From contig NZ_JVLH01000009.1 of the NCBI RefSeq assembly GCF_001070855.1, forward strand, positions 1 through 64,000: a DNA stretch of 64,000 nt. The letters are read 5' to 3'. Origin of the DNA: Trueperella pyogenes. Lineage in GTDB: Bacteria > Actinomycetota > Actinomycetes > Actinomycetales > Actinomycetaceae. Below the pieces are notes generated by a model. The model searched no databases and was not told where the DNA came from. It was given only the letters and a program-made list of their open reading frames with translations. A program made the position numbers and the translations under genes. This document shows positions 8,877-16,631 of the stretch, piece after piece (within the stretch, counting starts at the first letter, position 1; every line of letters begins with the position of its first letter).

Positions 8877-8904
8877 GGGTTATAGGACAAAACGTGTTGG
8901 TCGG
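8877..8904 (+). repeat. Left terminal inverted repeat (IS1249-like)
   Basis: Begins GGGTTATAGGACAAAACGTG, 4 nt from the stop codon of the transposase remnant at 8908. It matches the reverse complement of 14563-14589 at 22 of 27 positions, the first 13 identical. Length and nearness to the transposase stop fit a terminal repeat of the IS256 superfamily. Confidence 0.65.
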
Positions 8905-8907
8905 GGG

Positions 8908-9250
8908 TTAGTCCCAGGTGTTGTGGTAGGGGGTGGGGTGGTGGAGTTCGTTGAAGCAGATTGCGTCGCCCCAGCCGGGGATGGTTCCGGTGGGTTTGTG
9001 TGGCTTGTTGCCAGGCATTTTCGAGGGCGCGTCGGTGGGCATGGTGGCCAGGATTATCGCTGCCGGTTCAGGGTGAGCAGAGTGGGTGTAGCACCACCAA
9101 AACACGGCTTTCATGCGTCGGGTCAGGCGCAAGCCTCTCCGTGGCTGCTTCCAGGTCCTCCGCGCACAAGAGTTGTTGTCCAAGAGCGTATAAGCCTCGC
9201 GAGGCCTCCAGTTTGGGGCACGTCGTGGTGGCTTGGCGAATACGGCAATC
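8908..9250 (-). pseudogene. IS1249-like transposase, C-terminal fragment
   Basis: The translation contains RRGLRLTRRMKAVFWWCYTH followed by HPEPAAIILATMPTD, which resembles the C-terminus of IS1249-type transposases (IS256 superfamily; from memory, not searched). Only about 100 residues remain; the catalytic DDE part is missing. The upstream edge is uncertain because the sequence passes into the relaxase remnant on the other strand near 9250. It ends just inside the left inverted repeat. Confidence 0.65.
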
Positions 9251-10425
9251 GGTGCGTCATGGGGTGACAAAAAACGGCGGGGATCACCTCCACCTTGCCA
9301 CTAATCTCGTGCGTTTTGATGGGCCGCATACCAAGGTACGGCGCAATTATCAGAAGGCTCAAGCTACCGCTAATATGCTTGAGTACAAGTACGGGTTGGA
9401 GATTCTTGATTCGCGCGGGCATGGTCGTGACAGTAACGGTATTCAACCGACTGAGCAAGCTCGCGCGTTGCGTGGAAGGAAAAACTTAACTGACCGTGAA
9501 GCGTCGGAATTTCGCGTGCGAGCAGCGCTTGTTGTTGCAACGGCCGAAGCAGAGTTTTTGCGAGAGTTGCGTGGACAAGATGTTATCTTCCGTCCCCGTT
9601 ACGCGCGTGGCGATACCAACGTCGTGGTGGGAGATTCGGTCGCGTTACGCCCCAGACCTGGCAGTCAACCGCACTGGTATGGTGGGTCGAGTCTTGCTTA
9701 CGATTTGACGTTACCTCACATGAGGCAGAACTGGTTTGACTATTCTCATACTCGCCGTGAGGCGCTGGAATTGTGGCACCATGCCGAACGCGCTACTCGT
9801 CCTGATCGCCCAAAGCATGGTGGCGATTACGATCGAGCGATTGCTGATTTGACGGTTGAGACAATTGAACGGTCGCGTGCGCTTCCCCCTGGAGACAGAG
9901 TTGGTTTAGCGAATATCGCAAGCGATCTTGCAGGCGTGCATGCTGCGCTTGCGCTTGATGTGGGGAACACCTATCCCCGTATCGCTGCGACCGTTCGCGC
10001 GTTTGGGCGTCTTGCTCAACTCAAAGATGCCCCTCATCAGCATCGGGTTTCATCGCTGGCAGTTCGTAATGGTGTGCGTGCTATGCGCGCAAGTCGTTCG
10101 TTCGGTAAGCACAATCGTGGTGTAGCTATTGCTGCCTCCATGATTGAGATTTCTATGGCGCTAAGCGAAGCTGTCCGCCACCAAAAGCAACGTGATACTG
10201 CGTTGCGTATCATTGGCGAAGTTTCGAATCTGCAGAGCGCGTGGGATCTGCAAGACCTGAGTGCTGCCGATGAGTTTCGTATGTATTATGTATATTGCTG
10301 AACGTCGCTCGCAGGCGACGGAGGGTCGTTCACAGACAAATGTTGCAGTCTTGGAGCGCCCTGCTGTTTCAGAAACTGATGCGCCCATTGACACTGTCAC
10401 ACCGAGCCGCGGACTGATGACGTGA
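9250..10425 (+). pseudogene. Conjugative relaxase, N-terminally truncated and probably frameshifted
   Basis: From about 9252 the plus strand reads VRHGVTKNGGDHLHLATNLV, the third relaxase motif (histidine cluster binding the metal). A recombination-type helical C-terminal region rich in Arg/Ala (about 330 residues) follows. The first relaxase motif with the nicking tyrosine and motif II are missing; upstream sequence in this frame is antisense to the transposase remnant. The frame stops at 10301, but a +1 frame continues from 10288 (MYIAERRSQATEG...) to 10425, so a slip in the TATGTATTATGTAT stretch is likely. It cannot mobilise DNA by itself. Confidence 0.7.
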
Positions 10426-10592
10426 GTACTAATGGGGATTCAAGAAGCATGAGGAGGCAAGAATTCTTAGCCAACAATCGCTTCTTGAATGTGCTTAGAA
10501 GTAAAGGTAAGAGGGAAGGTACGACCACTCCCCCGCCGGTGGCTACACGTCCTCGTCCCCGCTCGCAACCTCCTCACGGGCGCGCGAGATAA
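10422..10592 (+). CDS. Small basic protein downstream of relaxase
   Basis: A 56-residue frame starts with GTG overlapping the last codon of the shifted relaxase frame (GTGA). It is strongly basic (RSMRRQEFLANNRFLNVLRS, then a Pro/Arg-rich tail). Start-stop overlap with the relaxase suggests an original translational coupling, as for accessory proteins of mobilisation genes. I do not recognise a family. It may be only a by-product of relaxase decay. Confidence 0.4.
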   Translation: MSTNGDSRSMRRQEFLANNRFLNVLRSKGKREGTTTPPPVATRPRPRSQPPHGRAR

Positions 10593-10663
10593 GGAGTCGG
10601 GAAGTTGCGTGTGTTCTCAACATTAGATTGCGGAGTGAGTTTTGAAGGATGGCGGAGACTTAC

Positions 10664-11716
10664 ATGACTGAGCCACTGATTCAGGGGATTGACCTATTTT
10701 GCGGAGCTGGTGGGCTCTCCCTTGGGCTTCAACAAGCTGGTATCAACATCGTTTTAGGGATTGATAATAATCCGGCGTGCAAGTGGGCGTATGAACATAA
10801 CATTCACGCTCCTTTCCTTGAAGCGTCCGTTCGGGATGTTGAGGCGAAGGATCTCAATAAGGTGTGGGCGGATGCGCCTTACCGGTTGCTCGCAGGTTGT
10901 GCGCCATGTCAGCCGTTTTCTCAGCAGCGACGTGGCAGGGACACCAGTGAGGAAGAGGCGTGGGATCTGCTTGATGAGTTTGGCCGTTTGGTTCGTCAGA
11001 CTCGACCCGAATTTGTCACGATGGAAAATGTTGCGCCGTTGCGTTTTCAGCCTGTTTTTGAGCGTTTCCTTTCGACGCTACGTGAGTGTGGGTATTGGGT
11101 GGATTACACGGTGTTGAAAGGTGAAAAGCATGGTCTTGCTCAAACACGTCGTCGTCTTGTGCTCGTAGCTTCTGCTCTTGGTTCGATTGAGATTCCCGAG
11201 GACAGTGGCGTTGTGGCTCCTAGTGTGAATGATGTTCTGCGCGGACTACCTACTCTTGTCGCTGGACAGGCAGATCCGCATGATCGTTTGCATTATGCTC
11301 GGGCTTTGTCTCCGATCAATCTCGCACGTATTCGTGCATCTGTTCCTGGGGGAACATGGCGGGACTGGCCTGAAGAGTTGCGTGCACCATGCCATCGCAA
11401 GGCGAGCGGAGCATCATTTCAATCGTTTTACGGAGTAATAGATGGGACGAAGCTAGGACCAACGATCACCACTGAGTTTTATAACTACGGCTCAGGACGT
11501 TTCGGGCATCCGTCACAGCCACGCACGCTCACTCCACGCGAGGCTGCGCTCTTGCAGGGGTTTCCTCGTGACTTTGAGTTCATTGCTCCATGGGAGAAGC
11601 CGAGGCTGACACGTTTAGGAAAACTCATTGGCAATGCAGTTCCCCCACCATTCGGTAAGCACGTTGGAACGCTTATAATGAGTTGTGCCATCAACGATGA
11701 GGTAGCCGAACACTAA
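10664..11716 (+). CDS. DNA (cytosine-5-)-methyltransferase
   Basis: About 350 residues holding all main m5C methyltransferase motifs in order: motif I DLFCGAGGLSLG (AdoMet), motif IV APCQPFS with the catalytic cysteine, motif VI MENV, motif VIII QTRRR, motif IX TPREAALLQGFP and motif X GNAVPP. A short variable region before motif IX should set specificity, which I cannot predict. GGCGGAG lies 6 nt before the ATG at 10664, better placed than the in-frame ATG at 10649. The GHKL ATPase gene follows after 9 nt, so the two are one operon. Complete and apparently active. Confidence 0.93.
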   Translation: MTEPLIQGIDLFCGAGGLSLGLQQAGINIVLGIDNNPACKWAYEHNIHAPFLEASVRDVEAKDLNKVWADAPYRLLAGCAPCQPFSQQRRGRDTSEEEAWDLLDEFGRLVRQTRPEFVTMENVAPLRFQPVFERFLSTLRECGYWVDYTVLKGEKHGLAQTRRRLVLVASALGSIEIPEDSGVVAPSVNDVLRGLPTLVAGQADPHDRLHYARALSPINLARIRASVPGGTWRDWPEELRAPCHRKASGASFQSFYGVIDGTKLGPTITTEFYNYGSGRFGHPSQPRTLTPREAALLQGFPRDFEFIAPWEKPRLTRLGKLIGNAVPPPFGKHVGTLIMSCAINDEVAEH

Positions 11717-11725
11717 AGGATTCAT

Positions 11726-13456
11726 ATGAGCACTCCAAACACCAGTTTCTCGTTTGAAATTTCGTTGACGGTACTCAATCACCTCGGACGTCAGCTGTAT
11801 CGCAATTTCATCACTATTCTTGGTGAAGCTATCTCCAACGCTTGGGATGCTGACGCTGAACACGTTGAGATCACGTACGACCGTAAGTCACAATCAATGT
11901 TGATTGTTGATGACGGTGAAGGCATGGATGCTACCGACCTGCAGCATCATTTCTTACGAATCGGTTATTCCAAACGTAAAGACCGCAAGTCGACCCGTTC
12001 TGAACGGCTTAAAAGAGCTTTTATTGGAGCGAAAGGCATCGGCAAGCTGGCATTGTTGTCGTGCGCCGATATGGTAAGCGTTGCGTCGCTCAAAAACGGG
12101 TCATCAGTGGTTGGCTGTCTGATCGATAACTCCGTTCTCGACGTTCAAATCACGAATGACGGTAATCCTCATGATGTGCAGCTTAGCGCACCCGCTCAGC
12201 AAGCACTTGATGCATTGAGCACGAAACAACATGGGACTGCGCTCTATCTCGAAAACGTTCGAGTACAAAACAACACGTGTGACACACTTCGTCGGCTCAT
12301 CGCCCTTTTCTTCACTCACACGATCCGTGATGAGAGTTTTGAAATTCGGTTCAATGACGATCCAATCACTGTCGAAGATCTTACAGACCTTGCAGAACAT
12401 ACTCAATTTATATGGGTACAAGACACACCCGATGACCCTTATCTTGCGTTGTGTCCGTCAGCAACACGAATGTCGAAGATTGAGTTTGCTCCAGGAGTTC
12501 ACGGTTTTATCGCGTCTGTTCACAAGCCATCACATCGACAAATTCGAGGCACGGGGGAGCACCTAACAGTGGATCTGTACGTGAACGGGCGTTTACGTGA
12601 AAAAGATATTCTGCGTCGTTGCCCCGATGCTCGTCTTTTCACGCAGTACCTCTATGGGCAGATCCATTTTGATGAACTTGACGCCACAATTGATGCAGAT
12701 CCTTTTACGTCGTCACGAGAAGGCGTCGTTGATGGGAACGAGCAGTTTGACACAATGCTTGGCGGGCTCACAAAAGCTCTTGGCACGATTGCCTCACAAT
12801 GGGATTCGTGGAGACGTGAATCGAAGCAGACAGGTGATGCTGAAAATGAGAGTATCCGTCCTGTCGAACGCGCATCTGAAGATCTCGCTCATGCAGTTGA
12901 AGATAAGATCGCTAGGTGGATTGATCACATTTCGCGCGCCGTAAACGATCCTCAGATCGCCACAATCGGTAAGAAATGGCTTAACGAGGCTGGTCAAGGA
13001 AGCACGCAAGCGAGTATCCAGTATCAGTTTCTGTTCACGCTTGAAAATCTCGCTCGCACCGCAATCCGAGAACGCCACCTCCCTTTAACAAGGGGAGCGC
13101 GCAAGGAGGTGGAGCATGGGAAACGCTCAGAGGAGCAATTGTTTGCCAATGACAAGGCAAAGCCGAGTTTTCGCAGACAGACTGATGATCCCGCCTACAT
13201 AGGTATTCGATATCTCCTATCTTCATTGAACAGCTACTTTGATGATCCTGATCTGACGGTGATCCCCGATTCCTACAAGATTGACGAGAAAGAGCTTCGA
13301 GTCATCGCATATTTGCGTAACATCATCATGCACACCTCTGGGCTCAACGACGCAGGTGAACGCGAGTTCTATCGTCTCCTGCCTCTTCTTCTCGAGAAGG
13401 CGTTGTCAATCTTCAATGACGATGAGGTAGCCCATGACTCCCCTCTTGACTCATAG
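11726..13456 (+). CDS. GHKL ATPase (MORC/MutL-like), partner of the methyltransferase
   Basis: 576 residues. The N-terminus is a GHKL ATP-binding domain: N-box GEAISNAWDADA (Glu34, Asn38), G1 box DDGEGM (62-67) and G2 loop GAKGIGKLAL (101-110). A transducer-like middle part (about 170-340) and a helical C-terminal half with no nuclease motif that I can see follow. GHKL proteins of this kind next to cytosine methyltransferases were linked to restriction-modification operons and to the origin of MORC ATPases (Iyer, Abhiman and Aravind, 2008). It probably uses ATP-driven dimerisation to sense or clamp DNA. The cognate nuclease is missing or hidden in the C-terminal half. Confidence 0.8.
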   Translation: MSTPNTSFSFEISLTVLNHLGRQLYRNFITILGEAISNAWDADAEHVEITYDRKSQSMLIVDDGEGMDATDLQHHFLRIGYSKRKDRKSTRSERLKRAFIGAKGIGKLALLSCADMVSVASLKNGSSVVGCLIDNSVLDVQITNDGNPHDVQLSAPAQQALDALSTKQHGTALYLENVRVQNNTCDTLRRLIALFFTHTIRDESFEIRFNDDPITVEDLTDLAEHTQFIWVQDTPDDPYLALCPSATRMSKIEFAPGVHGFIASVHKPSHRQIRGTGEHLTVDLYVNGRLREKDILRRCPDARLFTQYLYGQIHFDELDATIDADPFTSSREGVVDGNEQFDTMLGGLTKALGTIASQWDSWRRESKQTGDAENESIRPVERASEDLAHAVEDKIARWIDHISRAVNDPQIATIGKKWLNEAGQGSTQASIQYQFLFTLENLARTAIRERHLPLTRGARKEVEHGKRSEEQLFANDKAKPSFRRQTDDPAYIGIRYLLSSLNSYFDDPDLTVIPDSYKIDEKELRVIAYLRNIIMHTSGLNDAGEREFYRLLPLLLEKALSIFNDDEVAHDSPLDS

Positions 13457-13469
13457 CCGATCATGATAT

Positions 13470-13886
13470 TCACGTGTTCATATGAAAGTCTTGGCGCAGT
13501 TCTTCATAGTAGGGCTGGTATGGTAGGTGGTCTTTGTCGGAGGTGCGTACTTCGTGGCGGTCAATACAGCGTTTGAATGTGCCCTCGGGGCTGAAGAGTT
13601 CGCGCATCATCGGGTCAGCGATATTGACGAACCATGTGGCTAGGCCACTCATTGTGTCATCTTGGCGGGCTGCTTCCCATGATCGCCATAGAATCTGGAT
13701 GCGGGTCAGGGCTTCGGGGTGGTCAAACCAGCGTTCGCACCAGAGCGTGGTTGATCGGCCTAGGTCACGCCTGTATAGGTAGGACAGGTAGTCCTCGAAC
13801 CAGGTAGGCGCATCAGGGTAGAGCAGTTCGGGGGCAGCCGCGTCTGTTTCTTTGTGTTCATTTTCTTCTTCAAGGTCATCGTTCAT
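13470..13886 (-). CDS. DUF4913 protein
   Basis: 138 residues with the DUF4913 pattern: an acidic N-terminus followed by WFEDYLSYLYRR, WCERWFDHPEAL and a LWRSWE block. The family is typical of actinobacterial plasmids and integrated conjugative elements, where it sits among type IV secretion genes; its role is unknown. GGGAG lies 6 nt before the ATG. It is 18 nt downstream of the coiled-coil gene and converges with the ATPase gene. Confidence 0.8.
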   Translation of the reverse strand: MNDDLEEENEHKETDAAAPELLYPDAPTWFEDYLSYLYRRDLGRSTTLWCERWFDHPEALTRIQILWRSWEAARQDDTMSGLATWFVNIADPMMRELFSPEGTFKRCIDRHEVRTSDKDHLPYQPYYEELRQDFHMNT

Positions 13887-13904
13887 GAGAGGCTCCCAAG
13901 GGTT

Positions 13905-14558
13905 TTATCGGCTACGTCCGGTGGACTGGGTGCGCGGGCGAGGCCTTGGCGTAGCCGATACCGTAGTCTTTTTACCCAAGAGAGCGCGCAGGCCTTTGAG
14001 GGCTGAGGTGGGGAATGATTCTTTCGTGATACGCACAGATGTTTGCGTCTGAGCCGTCCCAACGTAGTGTGCTTGCGCTTGGGCTTCACGGGTGGTGGTG
14101 TAGCTGACTTGTGCTCGCGCGTCGTCAACATCGCCGGTCGCGTCCTGAGCAGCAGTGGTGGCCATATCGGCGCGCGTGCGCATTGCGTCCTTTTCTTCTT
14201 GGCTGGCAAGTCCTAGTGAGGCTTCCTGGTCGGTGTGTTCGCTCTGGTGGCGAGCGAGGGTTTCTTCATCGCGCGCTGCTGATTCGAGGTGAAGCATCTG
14301 GTCAAGCCTGGCGTTGGCGTCGTTGGTTTCACGCTGGGCGCGGGCGAGCTGGGCGCGCGTTTCTTCGAGGGTGCGGGCAGATTCAATGACATGGCTCAGG
14401 GTTTCTTTGACTTCGCTGGGGAGCGTCGAGTTGTTGAGGCGTTCTACGAGCTTTGCTCTCTCGGTTTCGTCCGTCACGATACTGAGGTTGCCTGTCAGCT
14501 GTCGGGTAAGAGTGTTTTTGAATAGTAACTTTCCCGCGCGACAAAGCCGAAAAGTCAC
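13905..14558 (-). CDS. Coiled-coil protein, N-terminally rearranged
   Basis: A 217-residue frame. Residues from about 30 on are a long Ala/Glu/Arg-rich coiled coil (ARTLEETRAQLARAQRETND and similar heptads), ending in a basic Pro/Arg tail. The first ~20 residues (CRAGKLLFKNTLT) look like the start of an insertion-sequence transposase rather than part of this protein, so the original N-terminus was probably lost at the junction near 14510. The position before DUF4913 suggests the C-terminal part of a TrbL/VirB6-like conjugation protein, but no membrane helices remain to test that. Likely a fragment. Confidence 0.5.
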   Translation of the reverse strand: MTFRLCRAGKLLFKNTLTRQLTGNLSIVTDETERAKLVERLNNSTLPSEVKETLSHVIESARTLEETRAQLARAQRETNDANARLDQMLHLESAARDEETLARHQSEHTDQEASLGLASQEEKDAMRTRADMATTAAQDATGDVDDARAQVSYTTTREAQAQAHYVGTAQTQTSVRITKESFPTSALKGLRALLGKKTTVSATPRPRPRTQSTGRSR

Positions 14559-14562
14559 CCTT

Positions 14563-14589
14563 CCAGCAAGACGTGGTGTCCTATAACCC
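14563..14589 (-). repeat. Right terminal inverted repeat (IS1249-like)
   Basis: Read on the minus strand it begins GGGTTATAGGACACCACGTC and matches the left end at 22 of 27 positions, including the first 13. It lies about 55 nt left of the tRNA-Ser terminator. Confidence 0.65.
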
Positions 14590-14642
14590 TAACCCCAGAT
14601 TCCTTGCACCCAGCACCGAACTAACCTGCCGAACAAAAAAAC

Positions 14643-14674
14643 TTGTGGCCCCAACATCAGTTGGGGCCACAAGC
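14643..14674 (-). terminator. Rho-independent terminator of tRNA-Ser
   Basis: Perfect 14-bp stem (CTTGTGGCCCCAAC) with a 4-nt loop; on the minus strand it is followed by a run of seven or more T. It lies directly 3' of tRNA-Ser. Confidence 0.85.
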
Positions 14675-14681
14675 CTAAACG

Positions 14682-14768
14682 CGGTAGCGCAGGGATTTGA
14701 ACCCTGGGTGGCTGTTACACCACACAGCATTTCGAGTGCTGCACCTTCGGCCGCTCGGACACGCTACC
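14682..14768 (-). tRNA. tRNA-Ser (anticodon CGA)
   Basis: 87-nt class II tRNA. Acceptor arms GGTAGCG/CGCTACC pair fully; the anticodon loop in GCAGCACTCGAAATGCTG gives CGA (Ser UCG); a long variable arm and a GGGTTCAAATCCC T-arm are present. The CCA is not encoded. It borders the accessory island. Confidence 0.93.
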
Positions 14769-14846
14769 TCGGCACTCCACAATAGCGGATCTGGCAGGAT
14801 GGGGCAATTCCACGCCAACATAGACGAAGCGACCTAGACTGACCAC

Positions 14847-15218
14847 ATGGCAAAACGGCGTATCGATCCAGCAGAAGGCCACAGCGCTCTCCTCACGTGG
14901 TACCGCGCCCCAGAAAGCGCTTCGCGACAAACACTCTTCACCGCAGTGCGCTACACGCTTGAAGAAATTGCCGAACTTCACCCCGGTCGCGCCGTCGAAC
15001 TCCGCGTTCCCCCGGCCGGTGCCACGCAAATCCTCCCGGGTACAACTCACCGCCGAGGGACTCCCCCGGCGGTGATTGAAATGTCGCCAGAAACATGGCT
15101 CAAACTGGCATGCGGAATACTGGATTGGAATGACGCGCTCTCGCGCGGGGACCTTCAGGCCTCGGGACAGCGCACCGATCTTTCCACGTATCTTCCGCTA
15201 TTTTCTAATTTGCGATAG
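14847..15218 (+). CDS. Sterol carrier family protein
   Basis: 123 residues matching the small actinobacterial sterol-carrier-like proteins: RGRAVELRVPP-type strand (here GRAVELRVPPAGATQ), then PPAVIEMSPETWLKLACG and a terminal LSRGDLQASGQRTDLS with helix. The motif around ARGDLxASGxRxDLS is the typical end of this group. Related SCP2 folds bind lipids; the bacterial role is unknown. The stop overlaps the end of the converging DUF4235 gene by 14 bases. Confidence 0.8.
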   Translation: MAKRRIDPAEGHSALLTWYRAPESASRQTLFTAVRYTLEEIAELHPGRAVELRVPPAGATQILPGTTHRRGTPPAVIEMSPETWLKLACGILDWNDALSRGDLQASGQRTDLSTYLPLFSNLR

Positions 15219-15498
15219 CCGGCTGATCAAGATCCGACAGGATCTGCGATGCGGCTTCAACCGGCGCAAACCACTTATTCGTCTTGTTCACCACGCCGCG
15301 CTGGGCGATCGCTGCGATAGCTGCAGAAACCGCGGCAAAAGCGACCACGGAAACCAAGGATGCCGTGCCATCATCATCTTGAGGTGCAGCCTGTCCCGTC
15401 ACAGCCTTCCACCCCAGCTCCGCGGCCTTTCCGGCCACGAAACCGACGGCCATCGACAGCCCTGCGGTAATGAGTTTCTGGCTAAGACTGCTTCCCAT
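15205..15498 (-). CDS. DUF4235 membrane protein
   Basis: 97 residues from MGSSLSQKLI (15498). The pattern fits DUF4235: an N-terminal helix with GxxAGKAAELGWKAVTG, an acidic short linker, a second helix (SVVAFAAVSAAIAAIAQR), then a conserved C-terminal segment. Two membrane helices. Function unknown. It is single-gene and converges with the sterol carrier gene. Confidence 0.8.
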   Translation of the reverse strand: MGSSLSQKLITAGLSMAVGFVAGKAAELGWKAVTGQAAPQDDDGTASLVSVVAFAAVSAAIAAIAQRGVVNKTNKWFAPVEAASQILSDLDQPAIAN

Positions 15499-15602
15499 GA
15501 TGACTCCTTGCGTCAGATAGCATCGAACACTCGATACTGACATTTTGCCCTATCACCGCAGGAATATCTCTCCTTCCATGCACTATTGCTTAGACTGGTA
15601 CG

Positions 15603-16631
15603 GTGCGAAAGACCAAGACCGCCTCCCCGTCCACCCAACGCTCAGAGCATCTGCGCCGCCTCAGCATCATGCTTCTTGGCACATTAGCCCTCAGCGCGTG
15701 TTCCCCCTCCATCCCACAGGGAGCACAGTGGACGGATGATCCCTTCCGCACAGACTCAACGTCTTCGGCTCAGGGGACCACGGCCTCGGCAACAAAGAAC
15801 CGCGCAATCGCAGGCAATACTGACGGAATTCCACGAGGAAGCGGAACCCTACGCATCGCTTACGCGCCGGGTTGGCAGCTTCCCGCTGACTACGTCTCTG
15901 CGTTCGAAGCTGCCAGCGGATACACCGTTGAGCAAACCGAGTACACTCCAAATTCTTCGCAAAATGCCGACGTTATCTTTGGCGTCGATTCAAAACAAGC
16001 CGCGGCTTTGGGGACAGCAATCTCCATCGGCAATGACCCGGTATGCGCGTGGGCCGATCGCTCATGGTTCTCCGCAAATAGCAAGGCACTCCCCTCTTCG
16101 CTCAAGGACCTTTCCTCTGCAAACTTCGCTCCCCTGACCGCGATCCCTTCCCAAGATTCCGAGGCCGGGGCCGCTTTTGCCGCAAAGGCCAGCTCACTCC
16201 TCGGCGAGGACTACGAGGACTGGAAAGGAAACCTGAACGACGCGCACTCGATCGCTCCCTCCGCAGCGGAGGCCCTGGGACAGTGGAGCGCTACCCTTGC
16301 GGATGATCACCTTTCACTCATCTCGGGTGCCACCAGCACGCAGGGATCCCACCAGCGTCCGATCCTGATCTGGGATGCGCGCTTGGCGGTTGCTGCAGCC
16401 TCCAATACCGGCACCGAAAGCCGCGCTGAGGCTATCCCCGGGACGTGCGTGGATTCAACCATCTCAGTGGCAGTCCCACAGTCTTCTTCAAATTCCGAAG
16501 CCGTTCGCTCCTTCCAAGCATTCCTCGAATCCCAGCTGGGGAAGAATGCCGCGGCCTATGCGGGACTTGCCTATAACGATGGAGTGCCCGAGGACTCGCA
16601 AGCCGCGTGGTTTATGAAGCCGGTGAAGTAG
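15603..16631 (+). CDS. Lipoprotein resembling a periplasmic-type substrate-binding protein
   Basis: 342 residues from a GTG start. A signal peptide ends in a lipobox (LALSAC, lipidated Cys33). A Ser/Thr-rich linker and then a GSGTLRIAYAPGW segment resemble the N-terminal strand of thiamine/iron-type extracellular binding proteins; DVIFGVDSKQAAAL and IGNDPVCAWADRSW recall ThiB-like proteins. No permease or ATPase gene is adjacent, so the transport partner is unknown. The 3' end overlaps the converging LssY_C gene by 20 bases. Confidence 0.7.
   Translation: MRKTKTASPSTQRSEHLRRLSIMLLGTLALSACSPSIPQGAQWTDDPFRTDSTSSAQGTTASATKNRAIAGNTDGIPRGSGTLRIAYAPGWQLPADYVSAFEAASGYTVEQTEYTPNSSQNADVIFGVDSKQAAALGTAISIGNDPVCAWADRSWFSANSKALPSSLKDLSSANFAPLTAIPSQDSEAGAAFAAKASSLLGEDYEDWKGNLNDAHSIAPSAAEALGQWSATLADDHLSLISGATSTQGSHQRPILIWDARLAVAAASNTGTESRAEAIPGTCVDSTISVAVPQSSSNSEAVRSFQAFLESQLGKNAAAYAGLAYNDGVPEDSQAAWFMKPVK

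Larger units (their letters stand above)
8877..14589. mobile_element. Segment bracketed by IS1249-like inverted ends carrying accessory genes
   Basis: The inverted ends at 8877-8904 and 14563-14589 agree at 22 of 27 positions. The transposase C-terminus abuts the left end. A trace of a zinc-ribbon-like N-terminus (CRAGKLLFKNTLT) abuts the right end in the matching orientation, so both belong to one minus-strand insertion sequence whose middle is replaced by about 5.3 kb: relaxase remnant, methyltransferase, GHKL ATPase, DUF4913 and coiled-coil genes. No target duplication is visible outside the ends (TGATCTTC versus TAACCCCA), so it is old, rearranged, or not moved as a unit. Confidence 0.55.

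Noticed and set aside
8961-9249. N-terminal 97 residues of the long plus-strand frame ahead of the relaxase remnant
   Set aside because: This part is antisense to the transposase C-terminus and looks unlike any relaxase, so the frame is a fusion by chance.
14682-14768. tRNA-Ser 3' end as attachment site of the island
   Set aside because: I found no copy of its 3' end near the left border, and the terminator between tRNA and island is intact.
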